DNA of 64,000 nucleotides from Streptomyces sp. NBC_01460 (GCF_036227405.1 NZ_CP109473.1:4092001-4156000), one strand, 5' to 3'. Counted from the stretch's first letter, positions 1 through 9,089 are shown. The notes: generated by a model from the sequence alone, not told the origin. A program made the numbers and translations.

Positions 1-907
1 CGGTGAAGGGCGGCGAGTCGCCGGCCCGGACCAGGCTCAGCACACCAAGCGGACGGCCGGCCGCGGTGAGCGGCACGGCGACCACCGAGTGCAGGCCGAT
101 GGCACGGTAGGCGGCGACGCGTTCGGGGGCAGGGGCCGAGCGGGCGAACCAGACGTCGTCGGCCAGGTTCTCGATCACGGGTTCGCCGGTCGTCATGCAC
201 CGGGCCACCGCGGCGTCCGGCGGATAGTCGATGTCCGCACCCGCTCCGCCGAACCGCGCGATGCCCTCGGCCAGCTCGGGGACGACCGCCAGCCCCGCGC
301 GCCGCACGCGCAGCGCCCCGGGCGCCGGCTCACGTCTGCCCTGCCCCCCGGACTCGGGAAGCACCTCGACGACGGCGATGTCGGCCATGACGGGCACCAC
401 GAACTCCGCCAGTTCCTGGCAGGTGGCATCCGCGTCGAGGCTCGTACCGATGCTGGCGGCCGCGCTGTCCAGGAGGGCCACATAGCTCCTCGCCCGTTCG
501 AGCTCCTCCCGGTCGTCCTGGGTGGACGTGATCTCCTGGGCGATGCCGACCAGGCCGAGCACCCGCCCGCCCTCCTCGACACGGTGGTAGGAGATGCGCC
601 AGGAGCGCCGCACCACGGCGGGATCCGTCCGGGTCCGCGCGCCGACGGTGACCGCGCGGGCCCTGCCGTCGCCCAGCACCCGGTGCACCACGTCGGTCCG
701 GACGTCGACCTCCGCCAGGACGTCGTCCGCCGTCCTGCCCAGGTGGGCGGCGGCCGGCATGCCGTTGAGCCGTTCGAATGCCTGGTTGACGTAGACGTAG
801 CGGAGATCCGCGTCGAGGACGGCCACGCCGGCCGGGCTGCCGCCGATCAGCGCGGCCAGCTCCGCCACGTCCGGGCGCGGCGGGTCGGCGTGCTCTTCGG
901 CCTGCAA
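1..907 (-). CDS. PAS/GAF sensor protein, likely SpoIIE-type phosphatase (C-terminus cut by window edge)
   Basis: About 302 N-terminal residues are present; the rest lies left of the window. I translated the minus strand by hand. A PAS domain comes first (about residues 12-120; it reads SPAGVAVLDADLRYVYVNQ), followed by a GAF domain (from about residue 140, containing LDADATCQELAEFVVPVMAD). This order and wording are typical of Streptomyces PAS-GAF-SpoIIE PP2C phosphatases, which act on anti-sigma antagonists, but the catalytic domain is not visible, so a sensor kinase remains possible. The proposed start is TTG at 907, with GGAGG five bases upstream. It lies 75 bp downstream of the hydrolase gene on the same strand. 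Confidence 0.7.
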   Translation of the reverse strand, partial: MQAEEHADPPRPDVAELAALIGGSPAGVAVLDADLRYVYVNQAFERLNGMPAAAHLGRTADDVLAEVDVRTDVVHRVLGDGRARAVTVGARTRTDPAVVRRSWRISYHRVEEGGRVLGLVGIAQEITSTQDDREELERARSYVALLDSAAASIGTSLDADATCQELAEFVVPVMADIAVVEVLPESGGQGRREPAPGALRVRRAGLAVVPELAEGIARFGGAGADIDYPPDAAVARCMTTGEPVIENLADDVWFARSAPAPERVAAYRAIGLHSVVAVPLTAAGRPLGVLSLVRAGDSPPFT

Positions 908-982
908 CGGAGCCTCCAGGGGAGATACGTCCCGGCGGATGCCGGGCCGCCGCCCCTCACGGGCCGGCGAGTACCCGGCCCT

Positions 983-1726
983 TCATCCTCTGCCGCCCCG
1001 TACCGCCCCGCATCTCCGCGGGAGCGGGGCCCCGGCGTCGAGTCCGTCCAGCGGCAGGGTTCCCTCCGAGGCCGCCGCACCCGGCGGCAGACCGAAGGCG
1101 GCCTCGACCCGCTTCGGCACCGGGGAGAGCCCCAGCAGCCCGCTCACCAGCAGGCCGGCGAGGTGGTGCCAGGCCGGGGCCCGGCGGATCATCGCGTGGT
1201 CGCTGCCCGGGATCGTCACCAGGCAGGTGCGGGCGCCCGCGCGGCGGGCCCTCGCCGTGAGCGACTGGGACGCCAGGGGGCTCGTCACCCGGTCGCGGGT
1301 GCTGTGCAGCAGGACGACGTCGCGCCCCGCCAGCTGGGTCACCGGGTCGCCGGGCGGACACCACGGGGCGAGGCCCACCACCGAGCGGACCAGGGGGTGC
1401 CCGGCGGCGTGGAGGGCGGCGCGGGCGCCCATGGAGTGGCCGAGGAGGACCACGGGGATGTCGCCCGCCTCGCGCTCCAGGGCGTCCAGCGCCCGGAGTG
1501 TGTCGTGCAGCGGGTCCTCGCGGGGCCCGTTCCAGCCGCGGTGCGTGTAGCGGATCCGCTGCACGCGCACCCCGGAGTCACCGCGCACCGCGCGGGCCAC
1601 GACCCGGGCGACCGGCAGCATCCGCAGACCGGGCAGGTTCATCGCGCCCGGCGCCGGTGCCGCCAGCCCCGTCTCGTAGCCGCCGTGGAGGATGAGTACC
1701 GCTGCCGACGGCGGTCTTCCGGCCAC
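983..1726 (-). CDS. alpha/beta hydrolase
   Basis: A 247-residue alpha/beta-hydrolase fold protein. AAVLILHGGYETG near the N-terminus is the oxyanion-loop strand. GHSMGAR is the nucleophile elbow, with Ser as the catalytic residue, and GSDHAM near residue 180 carries the likely catalytic His. The substrate cannot be inferred. There is no signal peptide, so it is probably cytoplasmic. I chose GTG at 1726 because GGGAGG lies five bases upstream; the frame stays open to a GTG at 1771, which has no ribosome-binding site. Confidence 0.75.
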   Translation of the reverse strand: MAGRPPSAAVLILHGGYETGLAAPAPGAMNLPGLRMLPVARVVARAVRGDSGVRVQRIRYTHRGWNGPREDPLHDTLRALDALEREAGDIPVVLLGHSMGARAALHAAGHPLVRSVVGLAPWCPPGDPVTQLAGRDVVLLHSTRDRVTSPLASQSLTARARRAGARTCLVTIPGSDHAMIRRAPAWHHLAGLLVSGLLGLSPVPKRVEAAFGLPPGAAASEGTLPLDGLDAGAPLPRRCGAVRGGRG

Positions 1727-1886
1727 ACGTACCTCCCGATCGAGGTGCGGGGCCGACGCCCGCGCACTCACCCCATATTCGGTGCCGGACGGTGTACGGA
1801 TGGGTCGAACGTGTCGATGCGTGGAAAGTGCCGTTCACTGTACGAGGCACGAACCGTTCCCGTACGCGACCCAAGGAGCCCCCGAC

Positions 1887-2372
1887 ATGGCGTCAGGACC
1901 CCAAATCGGCCAGCTGGCACCGGATTTCACCCTCCCCGGTGGCGTGCTCTCCGACGACACCTTCGAGCGGCGTGACTACACGCTCTCCGCCGCGCGCGGC
2001 CGGGCGGTCGTACTCGCCTTCTACCCCGGTGACAACACGGCCGTCTGCACGAAGCAGCTCTGCTCCTACTCCTCGGGCCTGGAGACCTTCGAGGGCCTCG
2101 ACGCCGAGGTCTGGGGAATCAGTCCACAGGGTGTGGACAGCCACGAGTCCTTCGCCCGGGGCCACGACCTGCGCATGCCCCTGCTGGCCGACACCGGGCG
2201 GGAGACCACCCGGGCCTACGGGGTCGCCGCGCCCGGCATCGGCGTACGCCGCTCCGTCTTCCTGATCGGACCGGACGGGGTGCTGCGGTGGAAGCACGTC
2301 GCGCTGCTGGGCGCGACGTTCCAGTCGCTCGACACGCTCGCCGCGCAGCTTTCCGGCATCGGAACTCCCTGA
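1887..2372 (+). CDS. peroxiredoxin, Bcp/AhpC-TSA family
   Basis: A 161-residue thioredoxin-fold peroxidase that reduces hydroperoxides. The N-terminus has the family hallmark APDFTLPGG. The active-site segment FYPGDNTAVCTKQLCSY holds Cys54 (peroxidatic) and Cys59 (resolving, five residues on), the spacing of atypical two-Cys Bcp/PrxQ proteins. ATG 1887 is preceded by AAGGAG at eight bases; an upstream in-frame ATG has no such site. It lies 105 bp before the first NfeD gene, with the shared promoter element starting four bases after its stop. Confidence 0.85.
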   Translation: MASGPQIGQLAPDFTLPGGVLSDDTFERRDYTLSAARGRAVVLAFYPGDNTAVCTKQLCSYSSGLETFEGLDAEVWGISPQGVDSHESFARGHDLRMPLLADTGRETTRAYGVAAPGIGVRRSVFLIGPDGVLRWKHVALLGATFQSLDTLAAQLSGIGTP

Positions 2373-2375
2373 AAA

Positions 2376-2422
2376 CTGCCGGACTCCGGCAGTACCCCCG
2401 CAAGGTCCCGCATGGGACCATT
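2376..2422. promoter_or_regulatory. promoter element of the first NfeD-flotillin operon (15-bp inverted repeat TGCCGGA-C-TCCGGCA)
   Basis: A perfect inverted repeat occupies 2377-2391, followed by a C-rich stretch and TGGGACCATT. The whole 47-bp block matches 12344-12390, upstream of the second NfeD-flotillin operon, at 36 of 47 ungapped positions. Conservation of both repeat arms and the downstream bases suggests a regulator site plus core promoter. Regulator identity is inferred, not seen. Confidence 0.65.
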
Positions 2423-2477
2423 CAGTCAGTTCGACGGAAACGTGTCGGGGGACACCGCACACCGGGGGAGTGATCAC

Positions 2478-2999
2478 GTGACCGTTCTTCTCGGTCTCGG
2501 CATGGCGGGGATCGCACTGCTCACGCTCTCCCTCATCTTCGACGGGATCCTCGAAGGACTCCTCGGAGACGCGCTGGGCGGGCTGCTGAACGGTTTCTTC
2601 GACGGCCTGCTCTCGCTGCCCGTCATCGCCGGCTTCCTCTCCATGCTCGGCTTCGGGGGAGCGATCGTCCTCGGCACCACCGAGGCCGGCGTCCCGGTGG
2701 CGATCGCGGCGGGCGCCCTCGCGGGCCTCGTCGCGGCCTGGCTGACCTGGAAGTTCAGCCAGGCCCTGATGCGGGATCAGACCACGGCCACACCGCGCGG
2801 CGACGACCTCGTCGGCACCTCGGGATCCGTGGTCACACCGATCCCGGCCGACGGTTACGGCGAGGTCCTGCTGCGGCTCGCGGGACAGACCGTGAAGTAC
2901 GCGGCGAAGAGCGCCGCCCCGGTCGAACGCGGCGCGGAGATCTGGGTGGAGGCCACCCTCTCGACCACCTCGGTCACCGTCCGCCCCGTCGAGCGCTGA
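2478..2999 (+). CDS. NfeD-like membrane protein (partner of flotillin 1)
   Basis: A 173-residue protein. The first ~95 residues are hydrophobic, with about two to three membrane segments (near residues 3-25, 45-67 and 70-93). The C-terminal ~75 residues form a soluble, strand-rich domain (from GTSGSVVTPIPADGYGEVLLRL on) as expected for the OB fold of NfeD proteins. NfeD proteins are commonly encoded beside SPFH/flotillin genes and act with them in membrane microdomains, and a flotillin follows after 84 bp here. GTG 2478 is chosen because GGGGGAG lies seven bases upstream. Confidence 0.7.
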   Translation: MTVLLGLGMAGIALLTLSLIFDGILEGLLGDALGGLLNGFFDGLLSLPVIAGFLSMLGFGGAIVLGTTEAGVPVAIAAGALAGLVAAWLTWKFSQALMRDQTTATPRGDDLVGTSGSVVTPIPADGYGEVLLRLAGQTVKYAAKSAAPVERGAEIWVEATLSTTSVTVRPVER

Positions 3000-3083
3000 C
3001 CCACCAGCGAGCCACACGCCTGTCCGTAACCCGTACAGCGAACACACTGCCGTCCCGTCGGGAGGGCAGGGGGGACACCACTC

Positions 3084-4520
3084 ATGAGTCCAGTAGTCAT
3101 CGCCGTCATCGGCATCGTCGTCCTTCTCGTGCTCCTCGGCCTCGCCGTGATCACCCGGTACAAGGTCGCGGGGCCCAGCCAGGCCTTCATCATCACGGGC
3201 CGCCGCGGCAAGAAGTCCACCGATCCGGTGACCGGCCGCACCAGCATCGACAACAGCGGCCAGAAGGTCGTCGTCGGCGGCGGCGTCTTCGTGGTGCCGT
3301 TCGTCCAGCAGAAGTTCACCCTGGACCTCTCCAGCCGGCACATCCCCGTCGCCGTACGCGGCGCCGTCACCCTGCGCGGTGTGAAGTCCAACCTGGAGGG
3401 CGTCGCGATCGTCAAGGTCGGCGGCAGCGAGGACGCGATCCGCGCCGCGGCCCAGCGCTTCCTCCAGCAGCAGAACGGCATCGTCGGCTTCACCCAGGAA
3501 GTGCTCTCCGGGGCGCTCCGCGCCATCGTCGGCCGCATGTCGGTCGAGGACATCATCCGCGACCGCGCGGCGTTCGCCGGGCAGGTGGCCGAGGAGGCGG
3601 AGGCCAGCCTCTCCGGCCAGGGCCTCATCCTGGACGCCTTCCAGATCCAGGACATCACCACCGAGGGCTCCTACCTCGAGGACCTCGGACGGCCCGAGGC
3701 GGCGCGCGCCAAGCAGGAGGCCGACATCGCCGAGGCGATCGCCCGGCGTGCCTCCGAGCAGGCCCGGCTGAAGGCGGCCGAGGAGATCGCCATCGCCGAG
3801 CGGACGTTCTACCTCAAGCAGGCCGAGATCAAGGCGGAGACCGAGGCCGCCGCGGCCAAGGCCAACGCCGCGGGCCCCCTCGCCGAGGCGGCCCGTCAGC
3901 AGGAGGTCCTCGCCGAGCAGGAGAAGGTCGCCCAACGCCAGGCGGCCCTGACCGACCGTGAGCTCGACACCAAGGTCCGCAAGCCCGCCGACGCCGCCCG
4001 CTACCGGGCCGAGCAGGAGGCCGAGGCCCGCCGCATCGCCCAGGTCAAGGAGGCCGAGGCCGACGCGGAGCGCTCCCGCCTGACCGGTCAGGGCGAGAAG
4101 CTCCACCGCTCGGCCCTCGCCGACGCCGTACGCATCGAGGGCGAGTCCGAGGCCGCCGCCATCGCCGCGAAGGGCGCCGCCGAGGCCGAGGCCATGCAGA
4201 AGAAGGCGGACGCCTTCGCGCAGTACGGCGACGCGGCCGTCCTCCAGATGCTCGTCGAGGTGCTCCCCCAGGTCGTCGCCAAGGCGGCCGAGCCGCTCAG
4301 TGCCATCGACAAGCTGACCGTCATCTCGACGGACGGCGCGAGCCAGCTGTCCCGCACGGTCACCGACAACGTGGCCCAGGGGCTGGAGCTCCTCAACTCC
4401 ACGACGGGCGTCGACCTGGGCGCGCTGCTCCGGAACCTCCAGGGCAAGGCGGGCGGCAGCACCACGCCCGCCGTGCCCGCCGCCACGGCCAACGGCGAGA
4501 AGATCGAGATCAAGGACTGA
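3084..4520 (+). CDS. flotillin family protein (SPFH domain), flotillin 1
   Basis: A 478-residue protein. One N-terminal membrane helix (residues 3-22) is followed by an SPFH/band-7 domain (about 30-195; GGGVFVVPFVQQKFTLDLSS) and then a long Ala/Glu/Arg-rich coiled coil (about 200-390) with repeated EAEA and AARQQE segments typical of flotillins. The C-terminal ~70 residues are an oligomerisation tail. Flotillins scaffold functional membrane microdomains. It probably forms a transcription unit with the NfeD-like gene and ends at the hairpin at 4535-4568. Confidence 0.88.
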   Translation: MSPVVIAVIGIVVLLVLLGLAVITRYKVAGPSQAFIITGRRGKKSTDPVTGRTSIDNSGQKVVVGGGVFVVPFVQQKFTLDLSSRHIPVAVRGAVTLRGVKSNLEGVAIVKVGGSEDAIRAAAQRFLQQQNGIVGFTQEVLSGALRAIVGRMSVEDIIRDRAAFAGQVAEEAEASLSGQGLILDAFQIQDITTEGSYLEDLGRPEAARAKQEADIAEAIARRASEQARLKAAEEIAIAERTFYLKQAEIKAETEAAAAKANAAGPLAEAARQQEVLAEQEKVAQRQAALTDRELDTKVRKPADAARYRAEQEAEARRIAQVKEAEADAERSRLTGQGEKLHRSALADAVRIEGESEAAAIAAKGAAEAEAMQKKADAFAQYGDAAVLQMLVEVLPQVVAKAAEPLSAIDKLTVISTDGASQLSRTVTDNVAQGLELLNSTTGVDLGALLRNLQGKAGGSTTPAVPAATANGEKIEIKD

Positions 4521-4534
4521 CCGGAGGTCCCGAG

Positions 4535-4568
4535 GTGCCCGGCCGGTGGAGGTTCACCGGCCGGGCAC
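4535..4568. terminator. bidirectional terminator hairpin
   Basis: A 14-bp perfect stem (GTGCCCGGCCGGTG with its complement) and a 6-nt loop lie between the convergent flotillin and winged-helix genes. It overlaps the last bases of the latter. Confidence 0.7.
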
Positions 4569-5588
4569 ACCCATGTCCGCGTCCGCCCCGGCTCCACGGA
4601 CGGCGGCGAACCTCTCCCGCCACGGCGTACGGGCGCGGGAATCACCGTCGGCGTCCACCAGTCCGGCTTCATCAGCCGCGATCCGGGCTCGCTCGGCCTC
4701 GGCCCACACGGCCCGCGCCGCCGCCCGGCGGCACGCCCCGCACCGCGTCCCGTCGTCGTCATCCGGATGCGGCCGGAAGAGGTGCTCCTCCCCCGGACCC
4801 GCGCAGACGACCAACGGCGCTACGGGAGGGGCCGGTTCGGGCCGGGGCGCGGGAGGCGGTTCCTCGGGCAGTTTCTGCACGAGCCTGTGCCGCAGGAACC
4901 CGACGGCCGACCGCACCCCGTCGGCGGGCAGGTCTCCGGTCAGCACCTGGCGCATCTCACCGGCCGTGACACCGCGCCGCAGCCACACCACGGCGAGCTT
5001 CACCAGCTTGCGGGCCTCGGCGACCCCCAGATGCAGCGACCGGTGCGTGTGCCGCAGGGACAGCAGCACCCGCTCGGCCTCCGCCGCCTCCGGTTCGTCG
5101 CAGGCCGACTCCTGGCTCGGCTCAGCCGGTTCGGTGGGTGGGTGGGAAGAGTTCTTCTCCCGTTCTTCCTCCACCGGTTCTTGACCACCGACGGAGCGAC
5201 CCCCCGGTTGACCGACCATCGGCTTCCGCGCACCCGGAAGCGGGACCGGCGCCACCGGGCCCCCGTCCCGGGCACCCCTCGCCTCTTCCGGGGTCAGGAC
5301 GACGTTGGCGAGCAGCTGCTCGGTCGCCCAGAACCCCCGCCCGCCCTGTCGGCGCCATTCATGGAGGTATCCGTGTGCGATCAGCAGGTGTTTGGCCTTC
5401 TGGTAGGCCCGTCCGGTGATCCCGAGGGTCCGCGCGTGCTCGCTGAGGGCCACGCCACGCCGGTCGGCGGGGAGCCCCTGCACGTAGAGGAGGAGGATTT
5501 TCGCGTCACTGCTCAGACGCTGACTACGGATCAGCTCGTTCGCGGCCTTCGTGTAGCCGCGGGACGGCGAGATAGCATGCCAAAGCAT
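4554..5588 (-). CDS. winged-helix DNA-binding protein with C-terminal Cys motif
   Basis: A 344-residue protein. Residues about 10-90 (AANELIRSQRLSSDAKILLL onward) look like a winged helix of the replication-initiator/GntR-like type. A second helical domain lies near 170-240 (ARKLVKLAVVWLRRG). The middle is Pro/Glu-rich and disordered. Near the C-terminus a Cys, then CGAC about 25 residues later, could bind a metal. I do not recognise a named function; comparable lone Streptomyces proteins are annotated only as helix-turn-helix proteins. ATG 5588 is preferred (AGGAG nine bases upstream); ATG 5606 is in frame with a weaker site. Confidence 0.6.
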   Translation of the reverse strand: MLWHAISPSRGYTKAANELIRSQRLSSDAKILLLYVQGLPADRRGVALSEHARTLGITGRAYQKAKHLLIAHGYLHEWRRQGGRGFWATEQLLANVVLTPEEARGARDGGPVAPVPLPGARKPMVGQPGGRSVGGQEPVEEEREKNSSHPPTEPAEPSQESACDEPEAAEAERVLLSLRHTHRSLHLGVAEARKLVKLAVVWLRRGVTAGEMRQVLTGDLPADGVRSAVGFLRHRLVQKLPEEPPPAPRPEPAPPVAPLVVCAGPGEEHLFRPHPDDDDGTRCGACRRAAARAVWAEAERARIAADEAGLVDADGDSRARTPWRERFAAVRGAGADADMGVPGR

Positions 5589-5807
5589 CCTGGTGGACTC
5601 CTGCATCCGATTCCACTGGCGGTGAAGGTCCTCGGGCTGTGCTCCTACACACGTCCGGGGACCGCGCCATGTATGCACCTGCACACACAGCGTGATGACG
5701 CGATTACGCTACCGCAGTCGAAACCCTGCGCCCGACCTCCGGCCTGACGTTCACACCTGGGGGTGACCGGGGCATATTCCTGTCATGGACGAGGGCAGGA
5801 GCACCCC

Positions 5808-6557
5808 ATGACCGTCAGCGGCGCGACAGCCACGGCGCTGGTCGTCCAGCACCAGCCCGGGGAAGGGCTGGGCCGGTGGACGGAGTGGCTGGCGGAGCGG
5901 GGGGTGACTCCGCGCGTGGTCCACGCGTACGAGGGCGAACCCGTCCCGGACCGGCTGGAACACCCCGCGCTCATCGTCCTCGGCGGCGCCCACCTGCCCG
6001 ACGACGACGTCGACGCGCCCTGGCTGCCCGCGACCCGGGAGCTCGTGCGCCAGGCCCTCGCCGAGGAGACACCGATGTTCGGCATCTGTCTCGGCGGCCA
6101 GATGCTCGCCCAGGTCGCCGGAGGGGACGTACGCGGGAACCACGGGACGCCCGAATTCGGGAGCACCCGGCTCAGCCTGCGCCCCGAGGCCGCCACGGAC
6201 CCGGTGTTCCGGGGTCTGCCCGCGCACCCCGCGGCCATCGAGAACCACGTCGACGCCATCACCGCGCTGCCCGCCGGGGCCCGCTGGCTGGTCCGCAGCG
6301 AACACTGCCCCTACCAGGGCTTCCGCGTCGGTCCCGCGGCGTGGGGCGTGCAGTTCCACCCGGAGGCTTCGGCCGAGCACATCCGCGGCTGGAACCGCGA
6401 CCGGCTGGACCGGCACGGCGCCCCTGCCCCGGAGACGCTGCACGCCCTGGCCCTGCGCGACGAACCGACGGCCACCGACACCTGGCGCACCGTCGCCCAC
6501 CGCTTCGCCGACGTCGTGACCGCGACCGTCCGGCCCCCGGGCTCCCGGCCCCACTGA
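5808..6557 (+). CDS. class I glutamine amidotransferase-like protein
   Basis: A 249-residue GATase-1 domain protein. The nucleophile elbow FGICLGGQML places Cys94. HPEAS supplies His184 and Glu186, completing the Cys-His-Glu triad. As a stand-alone domain it resembles GuaA-like amidotransferases or gamma-glutamyl hydrolases acting on unknown gamma-glutamyl or amine substrates. ATG 5808 follows AGGAG at about seven bases. It is divergent from the winged-helix gene and not obviously in an operon. Confidence 0.8.
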   Translation: MTVSGATATALVVQHQPGEGLGRWTEWLAERGVTPRVVHAYEGEPVPDRLEHPALIVLGGAHLPDDDVDAPWLPATRELVRQALAEETPMFGICLGGQMLAQVAGGDVRGNHGTPEFGSTRLSLRPEAATDPVFRGLPAHPAAIENHVDAITALPAGARWLVRSEHCPYQGFRVGPAAWGVQFHPEASAEHIRGWNRDRLDRHGAPAPETLHALALRDEPTATDTWRTVAHRFADVVTATVRPPGSRPH

Positions 6558-6598
6558 AGTACCGCGCTCACGGGGAGGCATCGGACCGGCGCGAGCGG

Positions 6599-7162
6599 TC
6601 AGACGGACGACAGGGCGCTCGTGTCGATGTCCACCTCGAAGGGGGCGGGCAGGCGCAGCACCGCCCCGAAGGGGTGCGGCCCGTCCACACGGGTGTATCC
6701 CAGCCGGCCCGGCTCGGAGAACAGCGTCGCACTGCCCTCCATCCGGTCGACGAGGAGATAGAGGGGCGCCCCGTACTCCGCGTACCGGCGGCGCTTGACC
6801 ACACGGTCGGTCTCCGCGTTGGACTCCGAGGTGACCTCCACGACCAGCAGGGTCTGGTCCGGGAGCAGCGCGCCCCCGCCCTTCGCGAGCTCCTCGGGCA
6901 CCACGGCGATGTCGGGGGCGTACCAGTTGGACGAGCCCGGCAGGTCGAGGTTCCCCGACCCTTCGACACACCCCAGCTCATCGACCCGGCCCTCGATCCG
7001 GCGGCGGACGAGTCGGGCGGCACGCTCGTGGTCCCAGGTCGGTGACACCGGCTCGATGATCCCCTCGATGATCTGGACGCGATCGCCCCGCACGTGCTGC
7101 ACGGCGAACTTGAGGGCGCGCTCGGCGTCGACACCCTGGCTGTAGTCAGGCGCGCTCGTCAT
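6599..7162 (-). CDS. Uma2 family protein (PD-(D/E)XK nuclease fold)
   Basis: A 187-residue DUF820/Uma2 family protein. The core APDIAVVPEE, LLVVEVTSESN and the following Lys/Arg-rich helix (DRVVKRRRYAEYG) match the predicted PD-(D/E)XK nuclease arrangement, with Asp and Glu as likely metal ligands. Streptomyces genomes carry many such genes with unknown roles. ATG 7162 is chosen for GGAG upstream; an in-frame upstream ATG at 7210 lacks one. Confidence 0.8.
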   Translation of the reverse strand: MTSAPDYSQGVDAERALKFAVQHVRGDRVQIIEGIIEPVSPTWDHERAARLVRRRIEGRVDELGCVEGSGNLDLPGSSNWYAPDIAVVPEELAKGGGALLPDQTLLVVEVTSESNAETDRVVKRRRYAEYGAPLYLLVDRMEGSATLFSEPGRLGYTRVDGPHPFGAVLRLPAPFEVDIDTSALSSV

Positions 7163-7368
7163 GGGGCTCCGCTCCCGTCCGTGTCCACGACTGTGGCTAC
7201 CCGGCATCATGCCCGTCCGGCACCCGCCCCTGACGCCGTCGCCGGTGCGCCCGCCCCGGTGTCCCCGCGCTGCCCGACGCCCGGAAGCGCCCTCCGGTTA
7301 GGGTAATGAGCAGCTAAAGAGATGATCAAAAGCGCGCCCCGCCGCCGCGCGCTCCTCGGGAGGAAGCC

Positions 7369-7839
7369 ATGGGAACCCACCGCACGTCGCTGCCAGGAGT
7401 CGGCGTCCAGTACGACTACACCACCGAGTCGGGGCAGCACATCTCCGTCGTCGTGCACCACGACGGACGGCGGTTCCTGGGGTTCTACGAGCAGGACGAC
7501 CCGGATTCGTGCGTGCTCTCCGTACCCCTGACGACCGCCGAGGCCACCGGGCTCGCGCACCTCATCGACGCGGCGCCGATCGATGCCGTACGGACCGAGG
7601 GGATAGACCTGGTCACCGAGCACATCCCGCTCGGGACCCGCTCCCCGTACGGCGGGCGGCTGCTCGGCGACACCCGGGCGCGGACGCGGACGGGCGCCTC
7701 GATCGTGGCCGTGCTGCGCACGCACAGCGCGCACCCGTCGCCGGGGCCGGACTTCCGGCTGGCCATCGGGGACACGCTCGTCGTCGTGGGAACACGTGAG
7801 GGCGTCGACACGCTCTCCGAGATCATTGCGGAGGGGTGA
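7369..7839 (+). CDS. khtT: KhtT-like regulatory subunit of K+/H+ antiporter (RCK_C/TrkA-C domain)
   Basis: A 156-residue cytosolic protein. The N-terminal half is family-specific (HRTSLPGVGVQYDYTTESGQ, a typical opening). Residues about 75-155 form a TrkA-C fold ending in FRLAIGDTLVVVGT. In Bacillus, KhtT gates the KhtU antiporter. The antiporter gene here starts 2 bp after this stop, so the two are co-translated. GGGAGG lies upstream of ATG 7369. The 206-bp intergenic region upstream is less GC-rich (TTAGGGTAATGAG around 7298) and may hold the promoter. Confidence 0.8.
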   Translation: MGTHRTSLPGVGVQYDYTTESGQHISVVVHHDGRRFLGFYEQDDPDSCVLSVPLTTAEATGLAHLIDAAPIDAVRTEGIDLVTEHIPLGTRSPYGGRLLGDTRARTRTGASIVAVLRTHSAHPSPGPDFRLAIGDTLVVVGTREGVDTLSEIIAEG

Positions 7840-7841
7840 CC

Positions 7842-9089
7842 ATGCACGACACGACCGCGCTGCTCGTGGAGCTGGGCTCCGTCATCCTGGGGCTCGGCAT
7901 CATCGGGAGGTTCGCCGGCCGAATAGGCCTCTCGCCGATCCCGCTGTACCTGCTCGCCGGACTCGCGTTCGGTGTGGGCGGTCTGCTGCCGCTCGGGGCC
8001 AGCGAGGAGTTCACCGCCATCGGGGCGGAGATCGGCGTCATCCTGCTGCTGCTCCTGCTCGGCCTGGAGTACAGCGCCTCGGAGCTGGTCACCAGCCTCA
8101 AGACGCAGTATCCGTCCGGGGTCGTCGACTTCGTGCTCAACGCGACGCCCGGTGCGATCGCCGGCCTGGTGCTCGGGTGGGGGCCCGTGGGGGCCGTCGC
8201 CCTGGCCGGGGTCACCTGGATCTCGTCGTCCGGCGTGATCGCCAAGGTGATGACCGACATGGGACGGCTCGGCAACCGCGAGACGCCCGTGATCCTCGGT
8301 GTCCTCGTCATCGAGGACCTCGCCATGGCCGTCTACCTGCCGCTGCTCACCGCGATGCTCGCCGGTGTCGGCCTGGCCGGTGGCAGCATCGCGCTGCTGA
8401 TCGCCCTCGGGACCGTCGGGTTCGTGCTGTACCTGGCGCTGCGACACGGCCGGCTCATCAGCCGTGCGGTGTCCTCCGACAACCCGGAGATGCTGCTGCT
8501 CGTCGTCCTCGGGCTCACCGTCCTGGTGGCCGGGGTGGCCCAGCAGCTCCAGGTGTCCGCCGCCGTCGGCGCGTTCCTCGTGGGCATCGCCCTCTCCGGC
8601 GAGGTCGCCGAGGGCGCGCGCAAGCTGCTGACGCCGCTGCGCGACCTGTTCGCGGCCGTCTTCTTCGTCTTCTTCGGGCTGTCCACCGACCCGGCGGAGA
8701 TCCCGCCCGTGCTGCTCCCGGCGGCGCTGCTGGCGATCGTCACCGTCTTCACGAAGATCGGCACCGGCTGGTACGCCTCCCGGCGCGCCGGGATCGGACC
8801 CCGGGGCCGCTGGCGCGCGGGCGGCACGCTGGTCGCGCGCGGGGAGTTCTCGATCGTCATCGCCGGTCTGGCCGTGGCCACGGAACCGCGGATCGGGCCC
8901 ATCGCGACCGCGTACGTGCTGATCCTGGTGATCGCCGGGCCGCTCACCGCCCGGTGGACGGAACCGGTCGCCACGAAGCTCCAGGCCGCACTGGCCGGGA
9001 AGCGGAAGAAGCCGGCCCCCGCGGGGGACCAGCCGATGCCCTCGCACGACGACCTCACACCGGAGCACGCGGGGCGCGACTCCGACTGA
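7842..9089 (+). CDS. khtU: cation:proton antiporter, CPA2 family (KhtU-like)
   Basis: A 415-residue membrane protein with about 11-13 hydrophobic segments spanning residues 8 to about 380, then a short hydrophilic tail. Family signatures include GLEYSASELV, WISSSGVIAKV and VIEDLAMAVYLP, and a central FLVGIALSG motif. It probably exports K+ (or another monovalent cation) in exchange for protons under control of the preceding KhtT-like subunit. ATG 7842 has GGAGG at seven bases; GTG 7836 overlaps the upstream stop and is less likely. Confidence 0.88.
   Translation: MHDTTALLVELGSVILGLGIIGRFAGRIGLSPIPLYLLAGLAFGVGGLLPLGASEEFTAIGAEIGVILLLLLLGLEYSASELVTSLKTQYPSGVVDFVLNATPGAIAGLVLGWGPVGAVALAGVTWISSSGVIAKVMTDMGRLGNRETPVILGVLVIEDLAMAVYLPLLTAMLAGVGLAGGSIALLIALGTVGFVLYLALRHGRLISRAVSSDNPEMLLLVVLGLTVLVAGVAQQLQVSAAVGAFLVGIALSGEVAEGARKLLTPLRDLFAAVFFVFFGLSTDPAEIPPVLLPAALLAIVTVFTKIGTGWYASRRAGIGPRGRWRAGGTLVARGEFSIVIAGLAVATEPRIGPIATAYVLILVIAGPLTARWTEPVATKLQAALAGKRKKPAPAGDQPMPSHDDLTPEHAGRDSD

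Noticed and set aside
89..1975. Long plus-strand open frame over the PAS/GAF and hydrolase genes
   Set aside because: Its translation is low-complexity Arg/Gly/Ala sequence with no domain, opposite two minus-strand genes with clear motifs. It is a GC-skew shadow frame.
1893..4106. 737-codon minus-strand frame opposite the peroxiredoxin, NfeD and flotillin genes
   Set aside because: Leu/Gly/Asp-rich antisense of flotillin coding sequence, crossing several real genes; no recognisable domain.
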